Assembly (NCBI GenBank): GCA_030526155.1
Contig: JAUNDI010000024.1
Location: 1 to 34,965 of the forward strand
Reading direction: 5' to 3'
DNA from: Bacteroidia bacterium
GTDB lineage: Bacteria > Bacteroidota > Bacteroidia > Bacteroidales > Marinilabiliaceae
Length of the DNA: 34,965 nt
Shown: piece by piece, positions 8,761 through 17,683 of the stretch
How positions within the stretch are numbered: the first letter of the stretch is position 1
Layout of the letters: each line of letters begins with the position of its first letter
The notes under the pieces: generated by a model
The model's input: the letters and a program-made list of their open reading frames with translations, nothing else
The model's database searches: none
What the model was told of the DNA's origin: nothing
Program-made: the position numbers and the translations under genes

Positions 8761-11091
8761 ATGCGAAGATTATTTCTACTTTTGATTGCCATAACATCTT
8801 TGGCAACTTACTCAAAGGCCGTTCTCACCGGCAGTAATATAGACGAAACAATATCGATGCTTAATAGCGAACAAAAGCAGTTTGCCGTTAGCGTCGACTC
8901 TATCAGTGATATATTCAGAAACTCTCGTAATAGATACCTAGCAGAGCTCTCTACACTAAAGAGCGATGCCGATGCCGTATCTATCATGCTCTACTCCCAA
9001 ACAGAGTCGTATGTATTCGGTCAGGCTTATGCAGCCGAAAAGGTAGAGGATATCGTGAAGCGTTTCAACGATATGAAGGGTCCTATAAACTATTGGCTTA
9101 AGAAATACGACAACGCTATCCATAGGTGCAATAGACTTCTTCAGACTCTTAATGATATCGACACTTGCGACTTATCCCGTAATGGTCTAATCGAACTCAA
9201 TGAGGGCAAGGCAAGAATGACACAAATTCTCGATGCTCTTAACAATTGGAGTACCCAAATACGTAAGGACCACGAGAAATTTGCAGAGATGGAGATTCGC
9301 ATATCTAACATGCATACAGATGCCATAGAATACTACAAAGATATCCATACCAATGTATTCCTAGCAGTGGATAAAAGCTACTGGCAGGTAATGGCAAATT
9401 TTGCCGATGAGTTTAGTCAGGCTGCAGACGGACTACATGGTCTTTTCACCCCCTCCGTCTATGCACATAAGTACATCGACAAGTGGAGTTCGATTGGTAA
9501 TACCATATTGTGGACTGATATCATACTTTTCATCACCGGTGCCGCTATAGGTGTATGGATTGTTGGTGTACGTTATCGTAAAAGACCAGGCGAACTAAAG
9601 AGCTACCACATAATATCTAGGTGGCTCATTGGTTGGATTCTCATTACCATAGCTAACACCCTAATGCGTCTGTTCATAATAGACAACCCTTTCTACCAGT
9701 CTATACTAGCGTTATGGATCGACCTAGGCATACTTAGCATCGTCATCCTTACCTCTGTGGCTCTCCGCGTCAACGTAAGGATGATTAGGCGCACTCTTGT
9801 ATGCTACATGCCTACTCTCTTCATCACATTCGCTACTATAGCGTTCCGTATGTCGCTAGTCAATGCCTCGGTAATACGCGTATTCTTTGTGCCTATATTG
9901 CTTATTGTAACAATCTTGCAGATTATAGCCAACCGCAAGAACAATCGCCTTATCAATAAGTTCGATTGCACAGTAAGTCTTACCTCTTTCTTCGTATATA
10001 CCGCATCTCTATGCATCGCGTGGAGTGGTATGTATTTCTTGAGTATACAGATTGTGACTTTTTGGACTATCATTCTATCTGCTCATCTATTCTTATCGTG
10101 TATATACACCTTCCTCAAGCGTTACGAGGAGAAAAAGCAGAGCGAGGACGAAGAGTATAATAAGGGACTTCTACACCTCACTCTTCACCACCTCCTTATG
10201 CCGCTATTCTTCTTCGTTACCCTATATGCTTGTATATTCGAGTGTGCTCATATCTTCAATATCGTAGATTGGGTCAACCATATCTTAAATACCTACTTCA
10301 TCGACCGCCCAGATACTATCAGAATATCTGTTATGCGTCTGATAATAATACTCATGAGCGGCCTATTTACCAATTTCTTAGTGCGCATAGTCAAATTTAC
10401 CCTAGGTCGCATCTACGGCAAGCGTTCTACCGTAGGCGCTATGGGTATGAGCGTCCAAATAAGCACAATTGTAGTCTGGGGCGTATTCATCGTTATCGCT
10501 CTTGCTATACTCGAGGTAAATAGTGTAGGACTTCTTGCTGTAGTCAGCGGTATCATGGTTGGTATAGGTATCGCCCTTCGTGATACTCTCGACTGCTTCT
10601 TCTGTGGTCTAACAATGATGATGGGACGTGTGAAGATTGGCGATTTCATCGAGTGCGAGGGTGTACGTGGCTGGGTTCGTGATATCCAATACCGTACCAC
10701 ACAAGTAGAGACTGAGTCGGGCAGCATCATATCTTTCTTCAACACCTCTTTCTTTGGTAAGAATTATCGCAACCTCACAGGTGTCAGCAAGTACGAGAGA
10801 ATGCAGATATGCTTCAAAATCCAAAAGGATGCCGATATCCGCGAAATGCGCAAAATATTCATAGAGGAGCTCACCACAAATATCCCAGAGATACAGCGAG
10901 AGCCAGCGCCTCAGATTCTCTTCGTAGGTTCTCATCGTTTCTATGTGGAACTTATGGCTCAAGTATGGCTCCCCGTAGAGGATTATGTGCGCCTCTCTAG
11001 CATGGTCAAGGAGACACTATTCTACGCTCTCAAAAATCGCGGTATGTCTAATATGCTCGAGGATAAGAGAACAATACGTCTCGAACAGTAA
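8761..11091 (+). CDS. Large MscS-family mechanosensitive channel with periplasmic helical domain
   Basis: 776 residues. A signal peptide (about 1-20) precedes a ~220-residue helical, charged domain predicted in the periplasm. Many transmembrane helices follow (first near residues 248-272, then a cluster to about 600). The MscS core is recognisable by the pore helix and beta domain: SGIMVGIGIALRDTLDCFFCGL, then GRVKIGDFIECEGVRGWVRDIQYRTTQVET, then a C-terminal alpha/beta domain. The overall plan resembles MscK/MscM-type channels (extra periplasmic domain and extra TM helices), which release osmolytes on hypo-osmotic shock. It is transcribed alone after the tRNA terminator. Any subtype or gating signal is inference. 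Confidence 0.88.
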   Translation: MRRLFLLLIAITSLATYSKAVLTGSNIDETISMLNSEQKQFAVSVDSISDIFRNSRNRYLAELSTLKSDADAVSIMLYSQTESYVFGQAYAAEKVEDIVKRFNDMKGPINYWLKKYDNAIHRCNRLLQTLNDIDTCDLSRNGLIELNEGKARMTQILDALNNWSTQIRKDHEKFAEMEIRISNMHTDAIEYYKDIHTNVFLAVDKSYWQVMANFADEFSQAADGLHGLFTPSVYAHKYIDKWSSIGNTILWTDIILFITGAAIGVWIVGVRYRKRPGELKSYHIISRWLIGWILITIANTLMRLFIIDNPFYQSILALWIDLGILSIVILTSVALRVNVRMIRRTLVCYMPTLFITFATIAFRMSLVNASVIRVFFVPILLIVTILQIIANRKNNRLINKFDCTVSLTSFFVYTASLCIAWSGMYFLSIQIVTFWTIILSAHLFLSCIYTFLKRYEEKKQSEDEEYNKGLLHLTLHHLLMPLFFFVTLYACIFECAHIFNIVDWVNHILNTYFIDRPDTIRISVMRLIIILMSGLFTNFLVRIVKFTLGRIYGKRSTVGAMGMSVQISTIVVWGVFIVIALAILEVNSVGLLAVVSGIMVGIGIALRDTLDCFFCGLTMMMGRVKIGDFIECEGVRGWVRDIQYRTTQVETESGSIISFFNTSFFGKNYRNLTGVSKYERMQICFKIQKDADIREMRKIFIEELTTNIPEIQREPAPQILFVGSHRFYVELMAQVWLPVEDYVRLSSMVKETLFYALKNRGMSNMLEDKRTIRLEQ

Positions 11092-11252
11092 CCTCTCCCC
11101 ATCGCAATTTATATACAATCTAAAATATATAGCAAATACCGAAAAAAATTACATATTGTGTTCCTAAGATTGTACTATATAACTAAATTTACAATCCGAA
11201 ATCTCACCCCAAAGGGAGATGTCATTTTTAGCACAAACAAATAATAAACCAA

Positions 11253-11269
11253 TAGTCTCATCGAGACTA
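11253..11269 (+). promoter_or_regulatory. Short perfect hairpin in the leader of the DUF4867-like gene
   Basis: TAGTCTC (11253-11259) and GAGACTA (11263-11269) form a 7-bp perfect inverted repeat with a 3-nt spacer, ending 19 nt before the ATG at 11289. It could be an operator or an RNA hairpin near the ribosome entry site. No T-run follows, so it is not a terminator. Confidence 0.4.
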
Positions 11270-11288
11270 ATAACTAAAGATTTAAACA

Positions 11289-11912
11289 ATGGAAATCAAG
11301 AAAATTACAGACCCAGCATTCAGAAAATATGGTCGTCTTGTAACAAACGTAGACTTCACTGAACTCATCGAGGCTCTCAAGACAAAGACTCCTATGCCAG
11401 AGGCTGTAGGTTACGAGCCTTCTGTACCTGCTCTCGAGGCAACAGCAACAGCTAAGCAACTTAAGACTATTACTTTCGGCGAGCTCCCTATCGAGGTAGG
11501 CTACTGCAATGGTCACAATACTAAGCTTAACGCTCTCGAGTACCACAGAAACTCAGAGATTAACGTAGCCGCTACAGATGCTATCCTCCTCGTAGGTATG
11601 CAACAAGATATTGAGGACGATTTCACATATGATACAGCTAAGGTTGAGGCATTCCTCCTCCCTGCTGGTCAGGCTGCTGAAATCTACGCTACTACACTCC
11701 ACTACGCTCCATGCTCACTCTCTCCAGAGGGCTTCCGCGTAGGTATCGTTCTCCCAGCTGGTACAAACTACCCTCTCGACGAGAGCCATAACCCAGGCGA
11801 GGATCGTCTCATCACAGCTAAGAATAAGTGGCTCATCGGTCACAAGGATGGTGGTCTCGACGCTAACGCATTCATCGGCCTCAAGGGCGAGAATATCGAT
11901 ATCGCAAAATAA
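11289..11912 (+). CDS. DUF4867-like cupin-type protein
   Basis: 207 residues, no signal peptide or TM helix, so cytoplasmic. Features remembered for the DUF4867 family are visible: N-terminal KKITDPAFRKYGR, central EVGYCNGHNTKLNALEYHR, QQDIEDDFTYDT, and VEAFLLPAGQAAEIYATTLHYAPC. The beta-rich pattern with His/Glu (LEYHR, TTLHYAPC) resembles cupin-like sugar-ring or ureidoglycolate-type enzymes; in other bacteria such genes occur near sugar metabolism genes. No reaction can be assigned. Codon use is strongly biased to CTC and GCT, suggesting high expression. It is monocistronic, between a hairpin-bearing leader and a strong terminator. Confidence 0.65.
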   Translation: MEIKKITDPAFRKYGRLVTNVDFTELIEALKTKTPMPEAVGYEPSVPALEATATAKQLKTITFGELPIEVGYCNGHNTKLNALEYHRNSEINVAATDAILLVGMQQDIEDDFTYDTAKVEAFLLPAGQAAEIYATTLHYAPCSLSPEGFRVGIVLPAGTNYPLDESHNPGEDRLITAKNKWLIGHKDGGLDANAFIGLKGENIDIAK

Positions 11913-11932
11913 TCTCATGCCATATTAATACT

Positions 11933-11973
11933 AACGGCTATCAGGTATTATACCGATAGCCGTTATCTTTTTT
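11933..11973 (+). terminator. Strong (possibly bidirectional) terminator between converging genes
   Basis: Ten-bp stem AACGGCTATC / GATAGCCGTT (11933-11942, 11955-11964), extended by an inner GGTA/TACC pair, then a T-run to 11973. It sits between the plus-strand DUF4867-like gene and the minus-strand hydrolase gene, whose stop is at its right edge. Confidence 0.88.
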
Positions 11974-12772
11974 ATCTCTCTACCTCCACAAATCTAGAGA
12001 ATCTCTTGCCGTCTCGCTCTACCATCTCAAAAAACATCTTCTCTCGCCTTACCCAAATGGCATTATCGCCATATAATGCCTGATATACCACTACCCTCTC
12101 CTCTGTCTCTGAGTCAAAGGCCGTACTCACAAACTTATACATCCCTCCCTTGAAATGTTGGAAATATCGCTCTTCTCGCCTCTCATAGGTCATCAACATC
12201 TTCTCTATCAATGGCACATGCCATATCTTTACCTCTTCCGCAGTTGGTGTATGCGCACCCGGAAAGGTATATACATTGTTATAATGCTCAATAAATAGGT
12301 GCTCAAATCTTGCCAAAGTATCTGCCTCTCCAAATATCCCCCATACTTTATCCCTATAATAGGGATTACAATAGTTAAATTGCTCTGCCTCCACCTCTGC
12401 AAACTCCTCTATCAATCTCTCATCTATTACCAACTCTTGTTTTCCATCTGCCCGCTCACTCTTATATTGATGCTCTCCTACCCGCTCTTTCAAGAATTCT
12501 GTCATCTTAAAATGCGGATTGCTAAGCAAGGCTGGCACGCCCACTATAGGGGCCATAATCTGAGCATAAAAACTACCACAACTGTTACCCACCAACAAAC
12601 TGGGCTTCTCTTTGTCACATATCTTATGAATAACCTCTAATGCCTCCTTAGGACGAATGGGTATATCTGGCGTCAACACATTGACTCTCCCTTTTAATGC
12701 CGCTTTGAGGGCTTTTGCCATGTCACAACTACCACTCGCAAAAAAACCGTGTAGAAATAGTATAGTTTTCAT
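11972..12772 (-). CDS. YqiA/YcfP-type alpha/beta hydrolase fused to a DUF1653 domain
   Basis: 266 residues. Residues 1 to about 195 are a small alpha/beta hydrolase: LFLHGF at 5-10, nucleophile elbow GNSCG with Ser64, acid-containing GEADTL and a His in FPGAHTPT. That is the YqiA/YcfP esterase pattern. Residues 203-266 begin YFQHFKGGMYKF, run through VVYQALYGDNAIWVR and end in FVEVER, the complete DUF1653 domain, normally a stand-alone ~70-residue protein. The two are joined in one continuous frame with no frameshift. Substrate unknown; the protein is predicted cytoplasmic. It is divergent from yjbQ and has a -7-like TATCTTTG upstream on its strand. Confidence 0.82.
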   Translation of the reverse strand: MKTILFLHGFFASGSCDMAKALKAALKGRVNVLTPDIPIRPKEALEVIHKICDKEKPSLLVGNSCGSFYAQIMAPIVGVPALLSNPHFKMTEFLKERVGEHQYKSERADGKQELVIDERLIEEFAEVEAEQFNYCNPYYRDKVWGIFGEADTLARFEHLFIEHYNNVYTFPGAHTPTAEEVKIWHVPLIEKMLMTYERREERYFQHFKGGMYKFVSTAFDSETEERVVVYQALYGDNAIWVRREKMFFEMVERDGKRFSRFVEVER

Positions 12773-12800
12773 CTTTTCTCTCTCTTGTTATTTTCAAGTG

Positions 12801-12808
12801 CAAAGATA
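12801..12808 (-). promoter_or_regulatory. -7 box for the YqiA-DUF1653 gene
   Basis: Reading the minus strand, TATCTTTG at 12808-12801 matches the consensus exactly, 28 nt before the gene's ATG. A TTTG lies only 14 bp upstream of it, closer than usual, so the -33 element is uncertain. Confidence 0.5.
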
Positions 12809-13098
12809 AGCTCACATTGTGCCAAATATCTGCATACACCCCCATTATTTATCAACAATCTTTCCACAATGCCCTAACACTTACTCTTCTATATATTTTC
12901 ATCCGTATTGTTTATATCCACCTTCTCCAACTTCTCTATAACCTCGCTCTATGCAGGCTCTAACCAGGCTCTACCCTTCCTATACCCTCAAAATCATAAC
13001 AAACCATTAGACTTCTCTCGTGCATATATCTACCATAAATTTAACCTCTCAATTGTTCTATAAATTACGATTTCTCAACACCATTTAATATCCCTACA

Positions 13099-13129
13099 TT
13101 AGGAAATATAATTTTATACCTTATCTTTG
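13099..13129 (+). promoter_or_regulatory. Promoter of the yjbQ-acyl-CoA ligase-porQ run
   Basis: TATCTTTG at 13122-13129 is a perfect -7 box, with TTAG 19 bp upstream at 13099-13102 as an imperfect -33 box. The ATG of the first gene is at 13168. Confidence 0.6.
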
Positions 13130-13167
13130 CACCAAATTCCTAAAAGGAATAAAGTACTTATCACATT

Positions 13168-13581
13168 ATGTGGCAACAAATAGAATTTTCTCTTCAAGAG
13201 CGCAGAAAGGGATTTCACTTGATTACTAGCGAGGTATTGTCAAAATTACCTCAACTCCCTAAGGTGGGTATGCTTAACCTTTTTATTAAGCACACTTCCG
13301 CAGCACTCTCTATTAACGAGAATGCCGACCCCGATGTACGTGTCGACCTAGAGAGCATATTCTCTCGTCTCGTTAAGGAACGCGAACCTTACTATCAACA
13401 TACTCTCGAGGGCGATGACGATATGCCTGCTCACGCAAAATCATCTATCATCGGCCCTAGCTTAAATATCCCTATTACCAATGGCCACCTAAATCTTGGC
13501 ACTTGGCAAGGTATATACCTCTGCGAATTCCGTCACTATGGTGGCTCTCGTAAAATAGTAGCTACTATAGCCGGAGAATAA
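13168..13581 (+). CDS. yjbQ: YjbQ/UPF0047 family protein (secondary thiamine-phosphate synthase type)
   Basis: 137 residues, the full length of the family. Characteristic stretches are LFIKHTSAALSINENADPDV, DDDMPAHAKSSIIGPS and ITNGHLNLGTWQGIYLCEFR, with the conserved His residues. The E. coli member has weak thiamine-phosphate synthase activity, and the physiological role in most bacteria is unproven. The protein is cytoplasmic. It is first in a tight run with an acyl-CoA ligase (37 nt gap) and porQ, behind a recognisable promoter. Confidence 0.9.
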   Translation: MWQQIEFSLQERRKGFHLITSEVLSKLPQLPKVGMLNLFIKHTSAALSINENADPDVRVDLESIFSRLVKEREPYYQHTLEGDDDMPAHAKSSIIGPSLNIPITNGHLNLGTWQGIYLCEFRHYGGSRKIVATIAGE

Positions 13582-13618
13582 TCTGTTTAGATGTTTAGTT
13601 GTAAACCTATCATTTACC

Positions 13619-15535
13619 ATGGAATTTAATACTATTTTCGGCCTTCTAGATCGTAGTGTAAAACTATACCCAAACAACACTCTTACACTCGATAAGGTCA
13701 ATGGTCAATGGACCCCTAAAACTTACACTCAAGTGCGCGATATGGCTCGCAATTTCGGCGCTGGCCTTATCCAACTTGGTATACAGAAGGGCGACCGCCT
13801 CGCTCTCTTGTCTGAGGGGCGCTCAGAATGGCTCATATCTGAGCTCGGTATCCTATACGCACGCGCTATAAATGTACCTTTGTCTGTTAAGCTTATACCC
13901 GACCCAGAGGTCACCTTCCGCGTACAGCACTCTGGCGCTCGTTATCTCATAGTATCGGGTACTCAAGCTACTCGTATCGGTAATGTTTGCGATAACATCG
14001 GTATCGAGGGTCTCATATATCTCGACGAGAAACCAGAGGGGGCTACAGGGCTCTCTTTCGCTGAAATATGTAATAATGGCGAGCAGTGGCTTAAGGATCC
14101 TAATAACCTCGCCGCTTTCGAGGCTTCGCTTGCCGAGGTGACTCCAGACGACTTGGTAAATATCTCTTATACCTCTGGTACAACGGCCGACCCAAAGGGT
14201 GTTATGCTCTCGCATGGCAACTACGCTACAAATACTATCCAAAGTTGTACCGCTATCCATCTCGAGCCTACAGATATCACTTTTACCATCCTCCCTTGGG
14301 ATCACGCTTTCGCTCATACCACAAATCTCTACTGCTTCATCTATTTCGGTGCCGCAGTAGCGTCTCAAGAGATCGGCAAATCGCCTATGGAGACTCTCCG
14401 TAATATCCCTAAGAATATGAAGGAGATTCACCCTACTATCATGATGTCTGTTCCTGCCCTCTCGAAGACTTTCCGTAAAAATATCGAGGCCGGCATAAAG
14501 GCTAAGGGTAATTTCGTATGGAATATGTTCGAGTTCTTCCGTAAGGTGGCTTACATATATAATGCAGAATACTACAATGCTGGTCACGGTCTTCGCTGGA
14601 TGCTTTGGCCTATCAAGAAGCTTGGCGAGGTATTGATAATGAATAAGATTCGCGAGAATTTCGGCGGTCGCCTCAGATATTTCGTAGGTGGCGGCGCACT
14701 CCTCGATATCGAACTCCAACGTTTCTTCCTCGCAGTGGGTATCCCTGTCATGCAGGGTTATGGCCTTAGCGAGGCTTCTCCAGTAATATCAGATAACCTC
14801 TTCTCGGCTTGTAAATTCGGTTCGTCGGGTAAGCCTTTCAAATATATGGAGTGCGAAATCCGCGATGAGAATGATGTCGAGGTACCTCGTGGCCAAAAGG
14901 GCGAGGTATGTATCAAGGGTGGTAACGTCATGAAGGGCTACTGGAAGAATGAGGAGGCTACAGCGTCTACCATCATCAATGGTTGGCTCCATACCGGTGA
15001 TATGGGTTATATGGATGAGGATGGTTATATTTATGTCCTCGGTCGTTTCAAGAGTCTCCTTATCAGTGCCGATGGCGAGAAATACTCTCCAGAGGGCATC
15101 GAGGAGTGTATAGTAGACCTCTCGTCTTCTATCGACCAATGTATGCTCCATAATAACCAATGTGCTTATACCGTGGCTCTCGTATCGCCAAATTATAATG
15201 CTATTAAGGCTAAACTTAAGCACAACCACCATATCCAGCCTGGTACCGAGGAGTACGCTAAGGAGGCTATCAATATCATTTGGAACGAGATATGCCAACT
15301 CCGTAAGGGTGGCTCCGCCGAGGGTCTCCACCCAGAGCGCTGGCTCCCTGCTACCGTGGGTATCCTCCCTGAGGCTTTCTCTGAGCAGAATAAGATGCTC
15401 AACTCTACCATGAAGGTGGTGCGTAATAAGGTTACTGAGCACTACGAGGAGCTCATCAATTACCTCCTCACTCCTGAGGGTAAGGATATAACTAATCCTA
15501 GAAATATCCAGGTAATACTTAATAATTTGAAATAA
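13619..15535 (+). CDS. Long-chain fatty acid-CoA ligase (AMP-forming)
   Basis: 638 residues. The ANL-superfamily AMP/ATP loop YTSGTTADPKGV starts at about residue 184. Further on are the QGYGLSEASPV adenylate-binding motif, the GWLHTGDMGYMDEDGY motif and GRFKSLLISADGEKYSPEGIE, the hinge before the C-terminal lid. The extended linker and C-terminus fit bacterial long-chain acyl-CoA synthetases (FadD15-like), which activate fatty acids at the inner face of the membrane. There is no signal peptide. Codon choice is strongly biased toward CTC and CGC/CGT. The large minus-strand frames within it are shadows of this bias. porQ begins 4 nt after the stop. Confidence 0.93.
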   Translation: MEFNTIFGLLDRSVKLYPNNTLTLDKVNGQWTPKTYTQVRDMARNFGAGLIQLGIQKGDRLALLSEGRSEWLISELGILYARAINVPLSVKLIPDPEVTFRVQHSGARYLIVSGTQATRIGNVCDNIGIEGLIYLDEKPEGATGLSFAEICNNGEQWLKDPNNLAAFEASLAEVTPDDLVNISYTSGTTADPKGVMLSHGNYATNTIQSCTAIHLEPTDITFTILPWDHAFAHTTNLYCFIYFGAAVASQEIGKSPMETLRNIPKNMKEIHPTIMMSVPALSKTFRKNIEAGIKAKGNFVWNMFEFFRKVAYIYNAEYYNAGHGLRWMLWPIKKLGEVLIMNKIRENFGGRLRYFVGGGALLDIELQRFFLAVGIPVMQGYGLSEASPVISDNLFSACKFGSSGKPFKYMECEIRDENDVEVPRGQKGEVCIKGGNVMKGYWKNEEATASTIINGWLHTGDMGYMDEDGYIYVLGRFKSLLISADGEKYSPEGIEECIVDLSSSIDQCMLHNNQCAYTVALVSPNYNAIKAKLKHNHHIQPGTEEYAKEAINIIWNEICQLRKGGSAEGLHPERWLPATVGILPEAFSEQNKMLNSTMKVVRNKVTEHYEELINYLLTPEGKDITNPRNIQVILNNLK

Positions 15536-15538
15536 AGT

Positions 15539-16537
15539 ATGTCTCTATCTCGCGTCATATCTTGCGTCGTTGCGATTATATCTATAGTCGCTCCTCTTGC
15601 TATGGCGCAATCTGATGAGACTATATACGATTTTCTCCGACTACCCTATAGCACCCGTGCTATAGGTCTCGGAGGTAAGCATATCACACTCTCTAATGAC
15701 GAGCCGGGGTTGTGGACTCACAATCCCGCTCTCTTGAGAGATACCCTACACGCTTTCGCTTCGTTCGATGCAGCTCCTCTTACTGATGGTATATGGACTG
15801 CTCAGGCTTCGTACTCACGTAAGATTAGCAATATTGGTACTCTCGGTATCGCTATCCAGCATATTGGGTATGGTAATATTGATGCTACCGACCAATGGGG
15901 CGAATCTCTAGGTAATATGTCGGCTAACGAGAATGCTCTTATATTGGCGTATAATAAACAAATTGCCCCATATCTCTACTTAGGTGCTAGCATAAAGCCC
16001 GTATGGAGCCACCTGACCGGCTACAATAGTTTTGGTCTTTGCATGGATTTCGGTCTGCTTTTCCGCTCACGTAACAATAATATATCTGCCGCATTGGCTA
16101 TCTCAAATATTGGTGGTCAAATTACCTCTTACGACGCCGATGGCTCTACCAACCACCAAACAATGCGACCTCAAGTGGCTATTACTTGCGCACTGACTCC
16201 CCAACATGCCCCAATACATCTAATCCTTACCGTTAAGGATCTACATAAGTGGGACCTTACTCCCGAATACCAAAAGAAGATAGAATTCGCAGATTGCCTA
16301 CTACGTCATTGTATCATTGGCGTCGAATTCCAACCTGCCAAATCTTTCTATATAACTGCAGGGTACGACCAGCGCAAACGCCGCGAATTACGCCTTAGCT
16401 CTGTCGGAGGTACTGCCGGACTCTCATGGGGCCTAGGGATCAAAATAGCTAAGCGTTTCGACCTCAAATACGCCATGTCCCGCTATCACCTAGCCGGAAC
16501 CACTAATAGCATAGGTATATCAACAAAGCTTTTCTGA
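15539..16537 (+). CDS. porQ: Type IX secretion system protein PorQ-like
   Basis: 332 residues with a signal peptide (about 1-23, ending AMAQ). The mature start YDFLRLPYSTRAIGLGGKHI, then PGLWTHNPALL, and the many amphipathic beta strands with a C-terminal strand ending in Phe match PorQ, an outer-membrane beta-barrel protein of the PorV/FadL-like group needed for T9SS cargo handling with PorU/PorZ. It is co-transcribed with the acyl-CoA ligase. No terminator hairpin was seen after it. The accessory island begins beyond this gene. No other T9SS gene is in the window. Confidence 0.85.
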   Translation: MSLSRVISCVVAIISIVAPLAMAQSDETIYDFLRLPYSTRAIGLGGKHITLSNDEPGLWTHNPALLRDTLHAFASFDAAPLTDGIWTAQASYSRKISNIGTLGIAIQHIGYGNIDATDQWGESLGNMSANENALILAYNKQIAPYLYLGASIKPVWSHLTGYNSFGLCMDFGLLFRSRNNNISAALAISNIGGQITSYDADGSTNHQTMRPQVAITCALTPQHAPIHLILTVKDLHKWDLTPEYQKKIEFADCLLRHCIIGVEFQPAKSFYITAGYDQRKRRELRLSSVGGTAGLSWGLGIKIAKRFDLKYAMSRYHLAGTTNSIGISTKLF

Positions 16538-16953
16538 TAATCTCACCTTACTCCACTCTCACCCCCTCCAATATCCACCGCCACAACCAAATTAATATCA
16601 TTACTTATTATTCCCTCCCTTATACAATCCTTATACCTCGCTCTAACCTCGCTCTATACAGCCGCTACAAAACCAATAATACACATTGTTTAAATAATCT
16701 ACAATATCCATATAAACCGACATTTTCCCTCCCCATCTCAAATTCACCTCTCAAAATCCTCAACCATACTTCCACTCACAATTTATTCAAACATTCATTC
16801 ATTCACCGGGATATATTCCTCACACAAGCGCGCGTATTATACACAAAAAATCTACAACATGTATCTCCTTTCGCGATTTTTTTCAATATAGAGTTCATTT
16901 TATATCAGCTACTCCCATTATTTCCCTATTTGACATAAATCCAATACCCATTC
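16538..16953. other. Intergenic region at the left edge of the accessory island, 416 bp
   Basis: No ORF or RNA gene seen. It contains a tandem 11-bp repeat ACCTCGCTCTA (16635-16645 and 16646-16656), the same unit found at 12941, and the inverted copy R1 of the island repeat (16782-16834). The remainder is AT-rich pyrimidine-biased sequence. Confidence 0.6.
16782..16834 (-). repeat. Island repeat, copy R1 (inverted, partial)
   Basis: Read on the minus strand, this copy contains GTGTGAG, then GAATATATCCCGGTGAATG, then AATGAATG and TTTGAATAAA, matching copies R3 and R4 almost base for base over about 50 bp. Similarity fades beyond 16834, though a weak trace continues to about 16850. It lies downstream of the HXXEE gene in that gene's direction. 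Confidence 0.85.
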
Positions 16954-17469
16954 TCAAGAAACAACACGCCTCCCAAGCCAATGCGCAAAGCGTAAATTAA
17001 CAACCATCACAACTACGCCTATAACTCCCCACATCAACATCTCCCATCCGCTCATCACAAGCCAAATACTATGGTCTCCATACCCTCCAAATGGCAACAT
17101 AAGTATCGAGGTGATCACCCCTGGCACATATCCACTCACCAAAAGACCCTGCCCCAAATGTACAAGCAAGTGAACCGAAAAGGCTATAAATAAGGCCGAC
17201 CATATCTCCACAGCATACCTACCACCAACTAAAACATATGCCGTAGCCAAAAGTAATACTACGAGCTCCTCCAATACAGCAACAGCAAAAGCCTTAGTAC
17301 TTAATCCCGACAAATGCTCAATAACAAACCGCATCCGAGGAAATCTCCTACTCAAACTCTCCCTATGCGCTACCAACCATCTATGCTGAAAAAGCATCTC
17401 CTCCAAATCATGTATAATAAACGCCAAAGGAAAAGGCAAAACCAAATATAAAACAGATAAAGCACTCAT
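16954..17469 (-). CDS. HXXEE domain integral membrane protein
   Basis: 171 residues with about five hydrophobic segments and short connecting loops. The N-terminal motif H20-D-L-E23-E24 (IIHDLEEM) defines HXXEE proteins, and further conserved His and Glu residues lie in a later helix (SVHLLVHLGQ) and in AVLEELVVLLL. The family is uncharacterised; the conserved His and Glu in membrane helices suggest a metal-dependent membrane enzyme, which is inference. It is the only gene of the first island module, flanked by repeat R1 at its 3' side and R2 at its 5' side. Confidence 0.78.
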   Translation of the reverse strand: MSALSVLYLVLPFPLAFIIHDLEEMLFQHRWLVAHRESLSRRFPRMRFVIEHLSGLSTKAFAVAVLEELVVLLLATAYVLVGGRYAVEIWSALFIAFSVHLLVHLGQGLLVSGYVPGVITSILMLPFGGYGDHSIWLVMSGWEMLMWGVIGVVVMVVNLRFAHWLGRRVVS

Positions 17470-17552
17470 ATCTTAACTCACTACCTTTCATAAAAATCAA
17501 CCGCAATATACAAAATACCCCCAAACTCATAACATTTCGCACAAAAAATACG

Positions 17553-17642
17553 CCTAAAATTTGGCAACCCCACAAATAAAATCATATCTCGCGCCCGTGT
17601 GTGTGAAATATGTCCCGATAAATGAATGAATGTTTGAATAAA
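17553..17642 (+). repeat. Island repeat, copy R2
   Basis: Shares AATTTGGCAACCCCACAAA, ATCATATCTCGCGC, then GTGTG, ATCCCG-like and AATGAATGAATGTTTGAATA with R3/R4, but with more substitutions (for example TGTCCCGATAAATG). Its hairpin is CGCGC-CCGT-GTGTG, with the arms conserved and the loop changed. Confidence 0.88.
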
Positions 17643-17683
17643 GAGAACAATTTAATTGTTAAAACCAACAAATTATTTGGAAG

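Larger units (their letters stand above)
12773..13167. other. Divergent intergenic region, 395 bp
   Basis: No ORF or RNA gene is apparent. It holds a minus-strand -7 box (12801-12808), the plus-strand promoter of yjbQ (13099-13129) and a cluster of short CTC/TA-rich direct repeats: ACCTCGCTCTA at 12941-12951, followed by two AGGCTCTA units at about 12954-12972. A close relative of this cluster is at 16635-16656. Confidence 0.6.

Noticed and set aside
13853-15442. Long minus-strand reading frames (288 and 217 codons) within the acyl-CoA ligase gene
   Set aside because: They are antisense shadows caused by the strong codon bias of the ligase gene; their translations show no recognisable motifs and they have no promoter or spacing that makes sense.
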